From positions 216,182,333 through 216,246,332 of the forward strand of contig CM048755.1 of assembly GCA_026315105.1 (NCBI GenBank): DNA of 64,000 bases, written 5' to 3'. A program made the translations under genes and the position numbers. This stretch comes from Locusta migratoria (taxonomy: Eukaryota > Arthropoda > Insecta > Orthoptera > Acrididae). This document shows, piece by piece, positions 22,737 to 34,477 of the stretch (positions are counted from its first letter, which is position 1; each line of letters begins with the position of its first letter). A model generated the notes under the pieces. The model ran no database searches. It had not been told where the DNA came from and saw only the letters and a program-made list of their open reading frames with translations.

Positions 22737-23653
22737 CTATTTACAATGTAGTGGACGCTTATTTGAAACCTAATATGGCTACCTACACTTGCTCACAGTT
22801 AAATACGACGACTTTTTAATTAATATAGATTTTTGAGGTTATGCTTCATACAACTGCACCGACAGTTACGGTAATACAGTTCATTTCCTTAATTCACCTA
22901 CTTAGGGAGACTAATTCACCTACTTAGGGAGACATGACCATCCCAATAAAATAAGAGAAACACTCACTCAGAAATTGCAACATGAAACTTGTCACTTCCT
23001 TTCTAAAATCCACGTCGCAGGTGTTTATGAAGATGCCAATTTCAGAATCTGAATACACTGCCAGCACCACACTTATTTTCCGCATTTGTGGAATTAAATA
23101 GACTGTTGTGTAACTACAAATCTCCCTTCAGTAATCACTCAATAACACCTGTTTAGTCACACACAATCTTATGCATACACTGTAGGCCTATAAGAACATA
23201 AAGTACGCAAATTACAGTGTGTTAACTGTTAGATGGCAGAGCTCTCCCTAGCCCTGAATCGGTACAAGTCTGTAGACGTAGGGCGGTTTCGGCCGGCAGT
23301 CTTTGTTTCGAGGCTGTAGCCAACATTACTGACTGAAAGCGCTGTGGAAGGCAACAGTAGATGTCTGCTTCCTTATTGTTTGCATACCAGTGCTCTGAGT
23401 GTTCTGTTTTGTGTAACACGTAACTTAAGTGATTCCTGTAGTTCGTATCGTTATCAACCATTCTCGTATGCTGCTTTGTTTCATTTATGATCAGCATTTA
23501 AAGCGATGTGCGCCACCTGTACATTCGCGGAAGCGTGCCGCGTAGTGTGTGGTGTCAGCACTGCAGGACCAGTGGCGTAGCTATGTCACCAAGGGCCCAG
23601 GGGCAAAAATGACTTTGGGGCCCTCTCTAAACTAAAACTATACTACAGGCGCC

Positions 23654-24716
23654 AACTTTTGAAAATCTTGTGGTATGCTCAGTGGCGTTTCCAATAGGAG
23701 GGAGGTGTTTGCCGGCCTGCAGCCCCCCCCCCCCCGACAGGTAAACTAAAAAATAAATCTTTATTATATTTTTCCAATTCCAGGTACAAAGGTAAAGTAA
23801 TAATTTTGTTTTATTTTAGTAGTATTTCTTCTTTTTTGCTTCATCTGGTGTTAATTTAGGACCATTTAAATCTCTGACAGGAGAGAAGTAATTTTTAATA
23901 TACATTAAAGAAATTAACAGCCATTAATTTCAATTACACGTTTTAGAACTACCGGGCGGCTTTTGCAACCATCTGAACCTGTTTCCCCGTTGTAGTAAGT
24001 ACAGAAATCATTTTCAGATTTTTCGTCTTCTGAGACATGCATATCAGATAATGATGTGCCTGTATTGTGAATACGGTGTTCATTATCGCAAAAACTAACA
24101 TCGGATGGTCTTCCTGCCTTCTTTCTTCTGCAGATTTATTTTCTATACAGTATTAAGAAAATAGTCCATAACCACTTCTGCTATTATACCATGCCTGTCA
24201 ATACCAATAGGTTCACAACCCATTGTAACATCACACTTCAATTCAGTAAACAGGATGAAAGATGTCACGACTTAACACTAACACGATTCCTTGAAGACAA
24301 TTGACTTCTAAGACAATACATAAACGTTAAATTAGTAGTATACACATTTTCATCGTATCGTACCAAACCCACTTCATTACTAGTTATTTAATACAACAAT
24401 TAAAGGTTACCGCCTTCAGATTACGATATTGAACTTACAAGCAGCAATCCATTAACATTCGGACTATTTACAAAACGATCACTCACATCTCAACATGAAT
24501 TTTAATGCCTGTGAATTCAATTACCTGTTTGTTCTACGTAATCTTTTTACAGTGGTGTATTACAAAAGCCAGCCGCCAATCAATGGAATGAGAGAGTCGA
24601 ATTTAATTACAATCAATAAATGTAACGTAAAGAAAAAAATAATACCAGAATTTTCAGTGGGGTATGCCGAGCATACCCACTCAAATTTGGGGGTATGCTT
24701 GAGCATACCCGTAATC
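23654..24716. mobile_element. possible further nested insertion
   Basis: A GGCGCC repeat flanks it (23648-23653, 24717-24722). The ends share GGTATGCTCA in inverted orientation (about 23672 and inward from about 24709). A second GGTATGC...GCATACC pair lies at 24661-24708. The target is palindromic and the inverted repeat is not at the very end, so this is tentative. Confidence 0.4.
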
Positions 24717-25295
24717 GGCGCCTATGAATTATACAGATGCAATACTACTTCATCAGGTCCTTACCGCTTAATGGAAGACATAATAAGGCAAACCTAAATA
24801 CTCTTAAGTAAATTACTGTGTGTCACGCAGCAGATAATATTTAATCGTACTCTCTAATATAATTATAGCTGTGAAAGTTAATTATGCTTTCAAGCAGAAA
24901 CTACTTGGTGGATTTGGATGAAATTTTGGAGAGGGATAGAGTTGGACCTGCGTAGGACATACAAATAAAACTACCATGGAACAGTTTTCGAAGTTGCTCC
25001 ATACTAGGTGAATGAAGTCGCAGGCAGAAGCTAGTAAAAATGAACAATGAAGTTTTACTCGACCACGAAAATATGGGCCCCTGCCGCTAATCAAACCATG
25101 AACAGTATTGTCACATACCGCTAGTAATTCAGCAGGTGGCAGGGTGCACGTCTTAGCGGACAAGCAATATCTATTTATGTTTATATTCTGAGATGGGAAT
25201 AATTTTTGAATTTCACTTCGTGCGTTTGAAGTCTGTTGCCAATGTTGAAAAAAGTTAAAAGTCGAAAATCATTCATTCAGCTAAAATATTATTTA

Positions 25296-25736
25296 CAGTA
25301 GAACGTCGATTATCCGAAGTCTAATTGGGGGACATGGATGTTCGAAAACCGATTATTCGTATAATCGAACTGTACACTTCTACTTGCCAGTAAGAAGCAC
25401 TTTACAGTAAATGTATTTATGCAGTATTTGGAATCGCGCGATGCTTCACATTGCGCCGAGCGGCACGCCGCAACACTTGGAAGGCGCAGCTGTTGCTGTG
25501 GACAGCTCTGATGCTGCCGCTACTGTACTTCTGCCGACTGGAGTGTGCCGACTGTTGTACTCGGCGACTGTCGGCTTGGCCTGTCAGCAGGCCCCACTAG
25601 AAACAATGTTCCGTCACCCTGTGGCCCAGTGCGGCTACTGTGGGAAGCTTAGTTTGGCGGGAGGGGGAATTGACGGACGGTAGAGTGGGAAGGTAAAAAT
25701 AAATAAATAAAAATAAAAAAAAACGACGCTCTACTG
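25296..25736. mobile_element. pogo/Tigger-type MITE
   Basis: Starts CAGTAGAACGTCGATTATCC, the classic pogo/Tigger end, and ends CGACGCTCTACTG with TA on both sides (25294-25295, 25737-25738). 441 bp with no transposase. The interior ORF on the plus strand (25411-25683) has no recognisable homology. Confidence 0.85.
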
Positions 25737-26404
25737 TAACTTTTTCCGAACTTTTCTCACGGAGGCCGAGGGGCCCCTTGATCTGGGGGGCCCCGGGGCA
25801 CTGCCCCGCCTAGCCCTATGATAGCTACGCCACTGTGCAGGACGTAGGCGTGTCTTGTCTCCCCGTGGCTTTCGTGGTGTGAGGCGGGACTTGCTTCCTC
25901 TGCTCCCCACTCCCACCTCAGAACTCTGCCATCGAACAGTTTACACACTGTAACTACAGTATGCTCATGAAAACTTTGTCCTGCATTCCGATGTCTAACT
26001 ATCCCTGTTACCCAACAAACCATAGTTAAAAGCACATATTTTGGAAAGATCTTTAATTTGATGAGCAATTAAAATGCACATAGTTTGTAAAACATAGGCA
26101 TAAATACACGAAAACACCAAATATAGCATTAGCCTTCAAATAAACATGGCGGTGGTTTGTTTTGATTCTGAGAAATGGCGTCACAAAGTTCAAATGACCT
26201 GAACTTTGAAAAGTGATGGCAGTTGACTGGTGCCACGCAATTATTTGCAATTGACACTAGCCTTTTTCCGCGACGTAAGTCAAATGGCGCCGTTTTTGTG
26301 GCCAGTGTCAACGTACCTTTAGCAATAAACATGTTTTAAGTGTAAAATGTTCTATCAACGACTAGCCATCGAATTCCAGACCACCTGCGATTTGCAATGT
26401 GAAA

Positions 26405-26890
26405 ATATTCGCCACATGCAGTTATGAAGAGGAAACATTCATTGAAAATATCCAAGAATTCTGAAACAAAAGTATTGTAGTTTGTGTTTATTGAAGTCTG
26501 GTTGTTGAATGACCAGGTGGTTTCACTGAGACTTGAGACAAAGTGCTCACTTTTACTTGCCTGACATTCCTAAAACGTTTCACTGTCGGCCTCTCTAACA
26601 TTGGCAATGTGAGAAAAAGGGCTGAATGGTCTGATATTCTGAATTCTAGAATAAACTTTTCTTTTGCATTGTAATTGATACTGCTCACCATATTATCTCT
26701 ATATGTTGCATAAGTTGTTTTTACTCTGCTGTAATCACTGAAGTTTAATGTTAGGCCATTTGTAGATAACAAGACCTTCAGAAAAGTGTCAAATTTGTCA
26801 TCAGCTCTGATATCTATACTGAAGTCTACACGAATTACGACCTTTTTATGTAAAGTTCCGTATGTAACGTATTTCGTTAACACAATTGTC
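26405..26890 (-). pseudogene. LINE-1 segment 1: endonuclease C-terminal half
   Basis: Minus strand reads VIRVDFSIDIRADDKFDTFL (a decayed GDFNID block), LLSTNGLTLNFSDYSRVKTT, DNMVSSINYNAKEKFIL and FRISDHSALFLTL. The ISDHS box is the C-terminal catalytic His of an APE-type endonuclease. The frame then runs FSEFLDIFNECFLF to the ATAT target of gypsy copy 2 and resumes at 15102. The 5' part of the element is missing; homology ends near 26890. Confidence 0.85.
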
Positions 26891-27504
26891 TGTGCCTTTG
26901 TTTTTTGTATGTTTGTTGTTAAGTGATGAAATGCGAAATAAAAAGAGCAGACCTCTGAAAGTCAAGAAAGACAGCCAGGTGAGGAAGTAGAATTGAGGTG
27001 ACCAGATTTGTGGCAGTTTGGCAACGGGGAACGGCTCTGGCATGACATTGAGTGCTCTCATTGGAGGAAAGCAGCTCCATCATGTGAACTGTCAACTAGC
27101 AAGTAATTTTAATTAGACTATAAGAACGAAACATATGTCATTGATGGACAAAACCCATTACGAAAAACACATAATCTAAATGGCCACACTACCGACATTG
27201 TTCTGTTTCCTGTTCTTCATTTTGATAATTTCACTCCATTCTCTCAGTCATTCAGTAACAGTGTGCGAGATTATTGTTTTGGCAGTTTCGTAAGGGATAC
27301 AAATGGAACACGAAAGTATGCGTTCGCTGATGTGTTGCAAGAATGAGTATATTAGTCTGCAGCATAACACTTATAACATATAGACTGCCCCTGTCGACAA
27401 CATGCACATACCACTGCGCTCTTCGAGCCGGTACTATGTTTTGCAGGCAGTTCATAGGTACATAGGTTACTTTTGATTACTAATACAACATTAGTAAGAA
27501 GAGT

Positions 27505-28290
27505 ATAGAGAAGTGTTCTGATCAGACTCTTGGGTGGATTCAACACCGCCGACCACGGTGGCCGAGGGGACTGAGGCGCTCCAGTCACGGTCTGCACGGC
27601 CACTACGGTCGGGGGTTCGAATCCCCCCTCGGGCATGGGTATTTGTGCCGTCTTTAGTATAAGGTAGTTTATAAGTACTTTGTAAGTTTAGGGACTGATG
27701 ACCCCGTAGTTACCTCCCATAAGCTATACAAACATTTGAACATTTTGGATTCAACACCATCACTATGTGTCCTACTGGGAATCTGCCCAATCGACATAAC
27801 TGTAAGACATCGAGCTGCAATGTACTGGCTTACGATAGGGAGGCTAGACAAAGTACATAAAATCGCAGGACATCATGCCAACTAAAGGCCTGGCGACTAA
27901 ACACATGGTAGAGAGAGGCCAGCATCAAGGGTCACAGACACTATAGTTTACTACCAAACATTAAGGAAAGGCTGCAAATGAAGCATATCGACAACAGCCG
28001 TGGTATGGTTCATTTGATGACAGTCCACAGTCCATACCCTGGTTATTTGTTACGCATGGGGTAGGCAACATATAAACATGTTCATGTGGACAGGAAGATG
28101 GTTCCCACAGAACACATCGGTTTTTCTCTGCATATGATACACATACAACAGAAACGCCCTACAACCACACTACACAGACACACCAACAACTTTTGATATG
28201 ATACGCAACACCCAACAATGGACAGAACTAAAAAAACTGACAGTATATCCAAAGCCACACATGAGGTATACCCAAGGACAAGACCATATA
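27505..28290 (+). pseudogene. R1-like LINE ORF2 C-terminal remnant
   Basis: With the SINE at 27548-27745 removed, the plus strand reads DSTPSLCVLLGICPIDITVR, then HRAAMYWLTIGRLDKVHKIA. Later, in shifted frames, it gives LLPNIKERLQMKHIDNSRG and MVHFMT, then a Cys/His zone (CGQEDGS..EHIGFSL-like in conceptual reading, about 28090-28130). This arrangement after an RNase H-type region is typical of R1/LOA/I-group LINEs. It is 5' truncated and full of shifts. The exact clade is uncertain. Confidence 0.6.
27548..27745 (+). mobile_element. tRNA-derived SINE in LINE remnant
   Basis: Plus-strand main-subfamily copy with the 13-bp TSD TGGATTCAACACC (27535-27547, 27746-27758). Confidence 0.93.
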
Positions 28291-28299
28291 GACGGTAAG

Positions 28300-28645
28300 C
28301 CTACCCAGGCCTAAGGCTGTCGGAGGCCCGGGGCGGTGGCAAAACAAAATGAGGCTCCCCGTCGACTTGGAAATACGTGTATTACTATAAAAATGTAACT
28401 TCTGAGATTTGGAGGCCCCCCAGGACGAGTCTAAAAGCAGTAGGAAGTAGCTTTAGAGGTGTGCAGGCCCCAGAACAAGAGACCACGGGTGCTCGGAACC
28501 CCCCCCCCCCCAACACACATACACGCCTCGCCACGTGCTTTCGAGGTATTTGGAGGACCTCCAAGACGAGAGGCCCGGGGCGGTCCTCCCCCTCCACCAT
28601 GTATTTGGTGGAATCTAAGCCGTTCCCGAAAAATGAGACTCGAAA
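28300..28645 (+). repeat. GC-rich dispersed repeat, copy 1
   Basis: Contains AAGGCTGTCGGAGGCCCGGG near the left end, an internal GAGATTTGGAGGCCCCC, and CGAGAGGCCCGGGGCGGTCC near the right. The same blocks occur in the same order in 55399-55612, where terminal inverted repeats are still present. Here the ends are worn. Confidence 0.65.
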
Positions 28646-28659
28646 TTCTAAGTTATAGG

Positions 28660-31165
28660 CCACATTTCGAAATTGAAAACAGGTGTTTCATTAGAGAAAG
28701 AGATACAAATGAGATAGAATGGAACACGATACAGCTACAGTAGTTTGGTTCGAGTTGTAAACCTAGCAGTCGAGCTTTCGTGAAAATACTTGGTAGCTGT
28801 TGGTAATGGCGCGATGAATTATGGAAAGCACGCGCGGCCAATGGTGTTGCGTTGCAGACAGCCAGCGACTCTTTGCGAATGTGAACAAATCTCAGTTTCC
28901 GTCTTACTTTGTCTGTGCTACTATGTTCAACGTATTTGTTCAACCTAACCACAAACTCGAAAATGATGAAATATTCGCAGAAACGTGCAACACTCTTTGT
29001 GGGTTGATAAGCTTTGCAGCTACCTATAGTTCAGGTATTGATATCCAATATAACGTGGCAGAGTTGCTACATATATTGAGATATCGATAACAAAACTTAT
29101 TAGTTGCTACAAGCTTACGCCTACAACAAGGTGCAACCGTGTGTTATCCTAATGAACAAGGGCATCGGTGATAACATTCAGTGCCGTGAACATCGGTTGC
29201 ATTGCAAAACAAAACAGTGATAAAGTTACCAGGAGTCAGAAAGAGCAATATTATCAAACAAAATTACCACTAAAAAAATTAAATTTACGGTCGCCAGTCC
29301 TTTAGGGACAACAATTACCAAGTATCTCAATGACTCGATAATTACTGAATAAGTAAAATATTTCCTAAAAATTTAGAGAACATTAACTTAATTTAAATGC
29401 AACACTTATGTGGTGTGGTCGCTTTCTAAGGTAGCAGACAGCCTCAGCATAATCTATACTTGTAAGTAAGCATTATATGGAAATGGAAAAATTCAATTAA
29501 AGTCCTTGCTAGAACCAACAATGTGCTGAATGGAAAAATCTACTATTCTGTAGGTAATTATTAAACTTCAGACACTAACTTAGCCAACTTTCAGTTCAGG
29601 CTTACTTCACAATATTCACGAATCACTTTAAAAAAAATTGTTATTCTGTGTTACCATAGTGTAATCACTTCAAAATAGCAATCTCTTAGTAAAACACTGT
29701 TCAAGAATTATTTATAATACTAGCAAGCTTATATTTTCATTAACTACTGAATGTAAGATTGTTGCGTAATAAATTACTTTCCTCTAAGTAATTAAATGTC
29801 TTCAGCTTAACAATTTGGCAAAGCAACACAGTTTTCAAGAGTGTGGTCCCTGAATCTGATATGCTACTCTCGTTTACGCACAAATTACTATGCACTGAAT
29901 TTACGTAACACCAAAGTTTATATCACTGCTCAACATATATTTTTAATAATCAGATTTAAATTTACCACTTCAGAAAACTTCATTATTGAACTAACTGAAA
30001 CTGCATTTGCTCAGGGGAGATAAGATTTACTTTACTGTTCACTTTCAATGCAAACTCCACTATATATTTAAGCAAAGCAAATGTTGTTAGAATCGTTTAT
30101 GGTTATTTTAGTGGGTCTCTCGGAATAATCACTGTACCAAAGGATAAGACCCTACTTGGATAAACGACATAGGACAATAATGGGATCACAGTCAATTCTC
30201 GTTAAAAGAAGTAATTATTCAAACTTCTGAAAAAAAATGAGGTTCGGACTGTTATACATAATAAAAAACTTTCGTACTTGACTGTGGAAGTTTGGCGCTG
30301 CAGTGTGGCTCCATATGGTGTAATATATTGCTTTACTGGCTCTTCAAGTATGTGGCCAAAAACCAATCTTCTTAGCGTCTGAATATTAAACCACCAATTT
30401 ATGCCAGTACTTACAACAGCAACAATATTTCATCCGAGGCCATATTACGATCTTCTTATAGGTATAGGCTTCCAGAACATAGCCACCAAGAAACAAAGGC
30501 ACCTTAGTACATTCCACTGTGCCTACCACCACTGCAACTGCACGCTATCACGTCTCAACTCAAACCGTAATTCCTTGCCACACACTAGCCAACTGCGCCA
30601 GCCAACAACTTCCCGCGTTTTCCCACCTTTTCGCTCCCACACAGTCAGTATCCGTTACGGCGGGGATGCCCCCCGTCTTTTGTACTCCAGTACAATTTAC
30701 AAAAGCCCTCAGTCAGAACCTCTACAAGTTTTTCAGCATACACAAATATGAACACAAACATATTGCATTAACAATATTACTTATATATTTAACAATACGC
30801 ATTTTCTAACCTTCTTGAAAATAAAATGCATTTCCAATGAATATAAGTTTCAAAGATAGGTTACTCATTGCATACATTAATATCTTGTAAAGTTATTTTC
30901 CAATAATAAATCGAAGCATAATAAAATAAATAAATCAAAAATTTAATTACGGTGTCACAAACGTATAAATATATTTATGACATTCAAGTGTATGAATGTG
31001 GTAGCTGTCTTATGCGCGGAATGAGCCAGGAGACAGATACCGCGTTCTGAAGAAAAATGCGATTAAATATGAAATTTTGATTATGCAAGAGGAAAAACGT
31101 TGCTTTGGCACAACGCTCCGCCAAGCAACCTTAATGTCTAACAAGTGATCAGTCTTTGTAATTAC
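28660..31165. other. AT-rich gap, no supportable gene
   Basis: Short ORFs only, none with recognisable motifs. 29200-30400 is strongly AT-rich. I see no TSD-bounded element here. Confidence 0.5.
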
Positions 31166-31872
31166 CACGTTCGCTGCGGTAACCAGTGCTGGCCGCTAAC
31201 GCTCTAGGCGGACGCCCTTATAAGCGTCATATTTATTGCAAACAAATCTAACAACGCCTCTGATTTATTGATTTTATTGCAAACTGTGAAGAAAATGAAA
31301 TTCAATCAAGCGATAAATCCGCTTCATAGAGAAAGAATTACACTGAAAACACCAAAAGGTTTATCAAACGGAGAAAAAGAAACGTCTCATCTACAATGTG
31401 ATGCTATGGAAACCTAATCCCATATAACAAATTTGCAAGGTGTAGGGCGATAATTTATAGCAAACCACTAAAGACGAAAACACACAACTGCAGACCGGAG
31501 AATGTTACGTGATGTTTTTTGTGGCCTGTACTGACACGAGTGCACGGCCAAACAAACTAAACAGAGTACTCAGCTAGCGCGCCGCTTATAAGCGTTACCA
31601 ATGTTCAAATGTTCAAATGTTTGTAAAGCTTATGGGACTTAACTACGGGGTCATCAGTCCCTAAACTTACAAACTACTTATGAACTACTTACGAACTAGG
31701 ACGGCACAAATATCCATGCCCGAGGGGGGATTCGAATCCCTGACCGTAGTGGCCGTGCAGACCTTGACTGAAGCGGCTCAGTCCCCTCGGCCACCGCGGC
31801 CGGCTATAAGCGTTACCCGCACTGGTATGTTGATCGCGGAAACGCTCATAAGCGTCAGCCGCAGCGAACGTG
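31166..31872. mobile_element. piggyBac-type MITE
   Basis: TIR CACGTTCGCTGCGG at 31166 and inward from 31872. TTAA lies at 31873-31876 and TTAC at 31162-31165, a TTAA target with one change. The motif CTTATAAGCGT recurs at both subterminal sides. A SINE (31600-31804) is inside. Confidence 0.75.
31600..31804 (-). mobile_element. tRNA-derived SINE in piggyBac-type MITE
   Basis: Minus-strand copy, TSD TATAAGCGTTACC (31587-31599, 31805-31817). Its tail end has GTTCAAAT repeated twice. Confidence 0.93.
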
Positions 31873-31876
31873 TTAA

Positions 31877-33238
31877 ATGATGGGTAGACCATCAGTGGAT
31901 CAGTTTGTATTGTCACCACAATCATAAGGAATTACAATAATCGCTAATATGCTCTTCCCAGAACACCAGAACCAAACAATCCCTTCAATTTCGGCAATAA
32001 ATTCTCTCCATCTTTTCTTGCTCCCCTGATTAGGTACGTGAAATACGAAGAAACGGATGTGAATATTTTTGAGTTACAGAACTTTCTCTTTTAAAGCTGT
32101 GCTACTAGGTTCCTGCATAACCGGATATACGAAAATAATGACAACCGCAACTACCAACTAGTACAAAAATCCTAAAAGCCTTGTTGCATTGTTGGTATTG
32201 ATGTAAAGAAATGTATGTTTTATTGCTACGTTTATTTGAATTGCTGCTACAGTCAATGATAATATTGAATTTCTCTTACCTTTGTTGCATTGATTAAGTT
32301 GCGTTGGTTCAGTGGCTGAAACTCGGAAAAAGAGGACTCATCCATCGTATTTTTTATATTTGTACTTTTATTAGCGCAGAGTTTTGACGCCAGTAGGCCT
32401 ATTTATCTTTGAGTCTGCAAAGCGTGCCTAGCGCAAAAGTTAGTTGTGTTGGCTTCTAGCGTCATTTTTCAGAGCTTCCGCTCGCTTTGCACTGTATTCC
32501 GAAAACTGGAAAAAGTGCGGCTTAGATCCGAGTAAATACGGCATATGCGTCGATGGAATAGGGATCACAGGGTGGGGTGTAGGGTTGTTTGGTTGGGATA
32601 GGGGGACTAAAATGTTAAGGTTATCAGTTCGCTGGTGGGAAGGGGAAGGAGGAAGATAGGAAATTAGGGGGGAGGGGGGAGGAAATGCAGTCCGGGAAGT
32701 AAAGAAGTTGTAAATTAGGTATGATTGTCACATGCCGTTATAATAAGGTAAAACAATTCAAGGAAGTAAACATAGGACACCTGCTGACTGTCGTTTGTTC
32801 AACCAGCAGTCCGCACTCCGATTGTAGAGTAGCTATACTTAGTTCACGACTTGAATGCACCATTATTTACAAAAGAGAGACACCAGTGAAACAATGTCGA
32901 ATCCCCGGATAAACACCGCATCACTGAATGTAAGTTATACCCAGACTAAAATTACTGTATGAGAGACGTTTTGTGTGCCGAGTGGTAGGGGAATTTTTCA
33001 GATCAGTTAGTTCCGCAATCTATGTTCACATTAGACACACACTACTGTAACAAGTCTGAATGAAACGAAACTGTCCGTAAGAAAAATTAGCATATCAATG
33101 CCGCGTTCTTTATGGATAGGTTGCAATACAGATTGACACATTCAAACCATTTTTATTTCTTGCATTTTCTAAATTAGAACATGTGTCAAAATTTCAAAAC
33201 ATTCAGTCAGGATATAAGATTTTGAACATGGCTCTATG
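31877..33238. other. gap without recognisable gene
   Basis: A G-rich zone occurs at 32555-32690. No domain, TSD or TIR was recognised. Confidence 0.45.
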
Positions 33239-33480
33239 TTAGAGTTGTAAGACGTGGTAGAGGAGAGATAGGAAATGGTAGAGGAGGAGAAAGAGGAGAT
33301 GAACAGGGAGAAAGTGATGATGACCTGGAGAGGGGACGTGCAGATGCACACAAAGAGGGGGAAGGAGGATTGCATGGACCGTGAGAGGGGGAGGAGATGG
33401 GGAGGTGAAGGAGGAGATGCACAGTGGAGGAGGAGGAGGATATTGATAAGGAGAGGGGAATATATATAAGGGGAGCAGGG
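33239..33480. repeat. GA-rich low-complexity tract
   Basis: About 240 bp of nearly pure purine (GAGGAGG, GGAGAGG) on the plus strand. ORFs on both strands here are composition artefacts. Confidence 0.85.
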
Positions 33481-34446
33481 GGTGTAGGATGCATATACAA
33501 TTCACATTCACAAAGCAATAAGAAATTACACATGTCAGAAATGTATGCTTCTTATTATCTTTTTTTTTCCCTGTCCATCATAGCACCCACTGTGGAAAAG
33601 CAGCACAACATGCAGCATGGAGCTATTTTTGTTTGTCGTGGGGCACTTTATGCTGAAAAGGGACATTTTGAATTCCTGGATGGGACTTTTGAGCTACAAT
33701 GGTTGGCAACACTGCCCTGAGCCCCATGGGGGACCCACAGGGTGGACGAAGACTACAGGGTTTCATCAGAAAGCGAATGAGGACGAAGAAAACAGTCTAA
33801 ATGAAGAAAAATAGGGGATAATGAAACCCAGTACTGTCCTGTGTTACCATAAAGTGAAATACAGTATACACAACTCATTTATCAGATATTACAGAGATTT
33901 AAATAGCGAGACATAGATTACTTATAGAACATAATTATATTAATTAAGAATTAAAGAACAGTACCAGAAATGAAAGAACACTCCCATAGACGAAGAACAC
34001 TCCCATAAGTATATTATAATGATACCCCCCCCCCCAATGTACATTAGACAACTTGATACCACGATCTCCAGAAGCAATATTCAATGTGTCGATGGCACTG
34101 AAAATACTATTGACGTATACGATACCGGCATGCTACGCGATTTAAACAGAACAGTCGTAAAACTGTGTGATGTTTATCAGTGCACAATGTTTATTAAGTG
34201 CTCTGTATCATTAACTGAGTGTAACTAAGTACTGGGCAGTGACGGCTCGTGCTCAGTTTCATTGGTGGCGCCCCAGACAAAAAGTTAGAATCCAGTATAA
34301 TGGAATCAGTCAGAAGTGTTCTTTATATAACACCATTTAAACACATTCGAAAGATATTAAATATGCTAATTATACAGTAATTAATATAAATCACGAAATA
34401 CTTAGCTAATAAAAATTATACAAATGTGTAATAAACATTTTATTAC

Positions 34447-34477
<31 letters not shown>

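Larger units (their letters stand above)
23570..25835. mobile_element. non-autonomous hAT element
   Basis: TIR CAGTGGCGTAGCTATG and inward CAGTGGCGTAGCTATCAT, with the perfect 8-bp TSD TGCAGGAC (23562-23569, 25836-25843). Carries GGGGCCC-rich subterminal blocks. No transposase is visible. A pogo MITE (25296-25736) and possibly another insertion (23654-24716) lie inside. Confidence 0.93.
23215..25950. mobile_element. Tc1/mariner-type non-autonomous element in A2
   Basis: Ends CAGTGTGTTAACTGTT and inward CAGTGTGTAAACTGTT, continuing GATGGCAGAG on both sides (about 31 bp). TA flanks lie at 23213-23214 and 25951-25952. A1 has the uninterrupted site near position 183. Without the nested hAT it is only about 460 bp, so it is a MITE. 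Confidence 0.88.
21905..26319 (+). mobile_element. TIR element family A, copy A2
   Basis: Left end AAGGTACGTTGACACTGTCC and right end (inward) AAGGTACGTTGACACTGGCC continue as near-identical inverted repeats for about 36 bp. The flank is TA, or a 3-bp TAA/TTA pair; the intact LTR reads GTGTTAGCAAT there, so TTA with one substitution is the best fit. Native sequence is only about 1.4 kb; the rest is a hAT MITE (22470-22736) and a Tc1-like nest (23215-25950). Homologous to A1 at the left window edge. No transposase was recognised. Confidence 0.9.
15107..26404 (+). mobile_element. gypsy-type LTR retrotransposon, copy 2, heavily nested
   Basis: Sister of copy 1, diverged throughout. The 5' LTR is 15107-15419 and the 3' LTR 21660-26404 once its 4.4-kb insertion is removed. 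TSD ATAT lies at 15103-15106 and 26405-26408. It carries gag and pol with many stops and shifts. Internal insertions are a SINE in RT (17980-18144), a Tc1-like element in integrase (19555-20641) and family-A element A2 in the 3' LTR (21905-26319). It sits in the EN-RT linker of LINE-1. Confidence 0.93.
21660..26404 (+). repeat. 3' LTR of gypsy copy 2, split by element A2
   Basis: The left part 21660-21904 starts TGCCGCGATTC and holds a tRNA-like module (A-box TGTTGCAGTGG 21686-21696, B-box-like AGTACAAATCC 21730-21740). The right part 26320-26404 resumes at AGCAATAAAC, so the insertion fell just before the AATAAA signal. It ends GTGAAA, where other LTRs have GTGACA. Confidence 0.9.

Noticed and set aside
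23654..24716. Firm call of another hAT inside the hAT element
   Set aside because: CAGTGGCG at 23690 looks like a hAT start, but no matching end with an 8-bp TSD was found; kept only as tentative.
25411..25683. 90-codon ORF in the pogo MITE
   Set aside because: No domain; MITE interiors often keep chance frames.
30401..30809. 116- and 96-codon overlapping ORFs
   Set aside because: Overlap in two frames with no recognisable motif or context.
33234..33533. Pro/Ser-rich minus-strand ORFs
   Set aside because: Produced by a purine-rich low-complexity tract.
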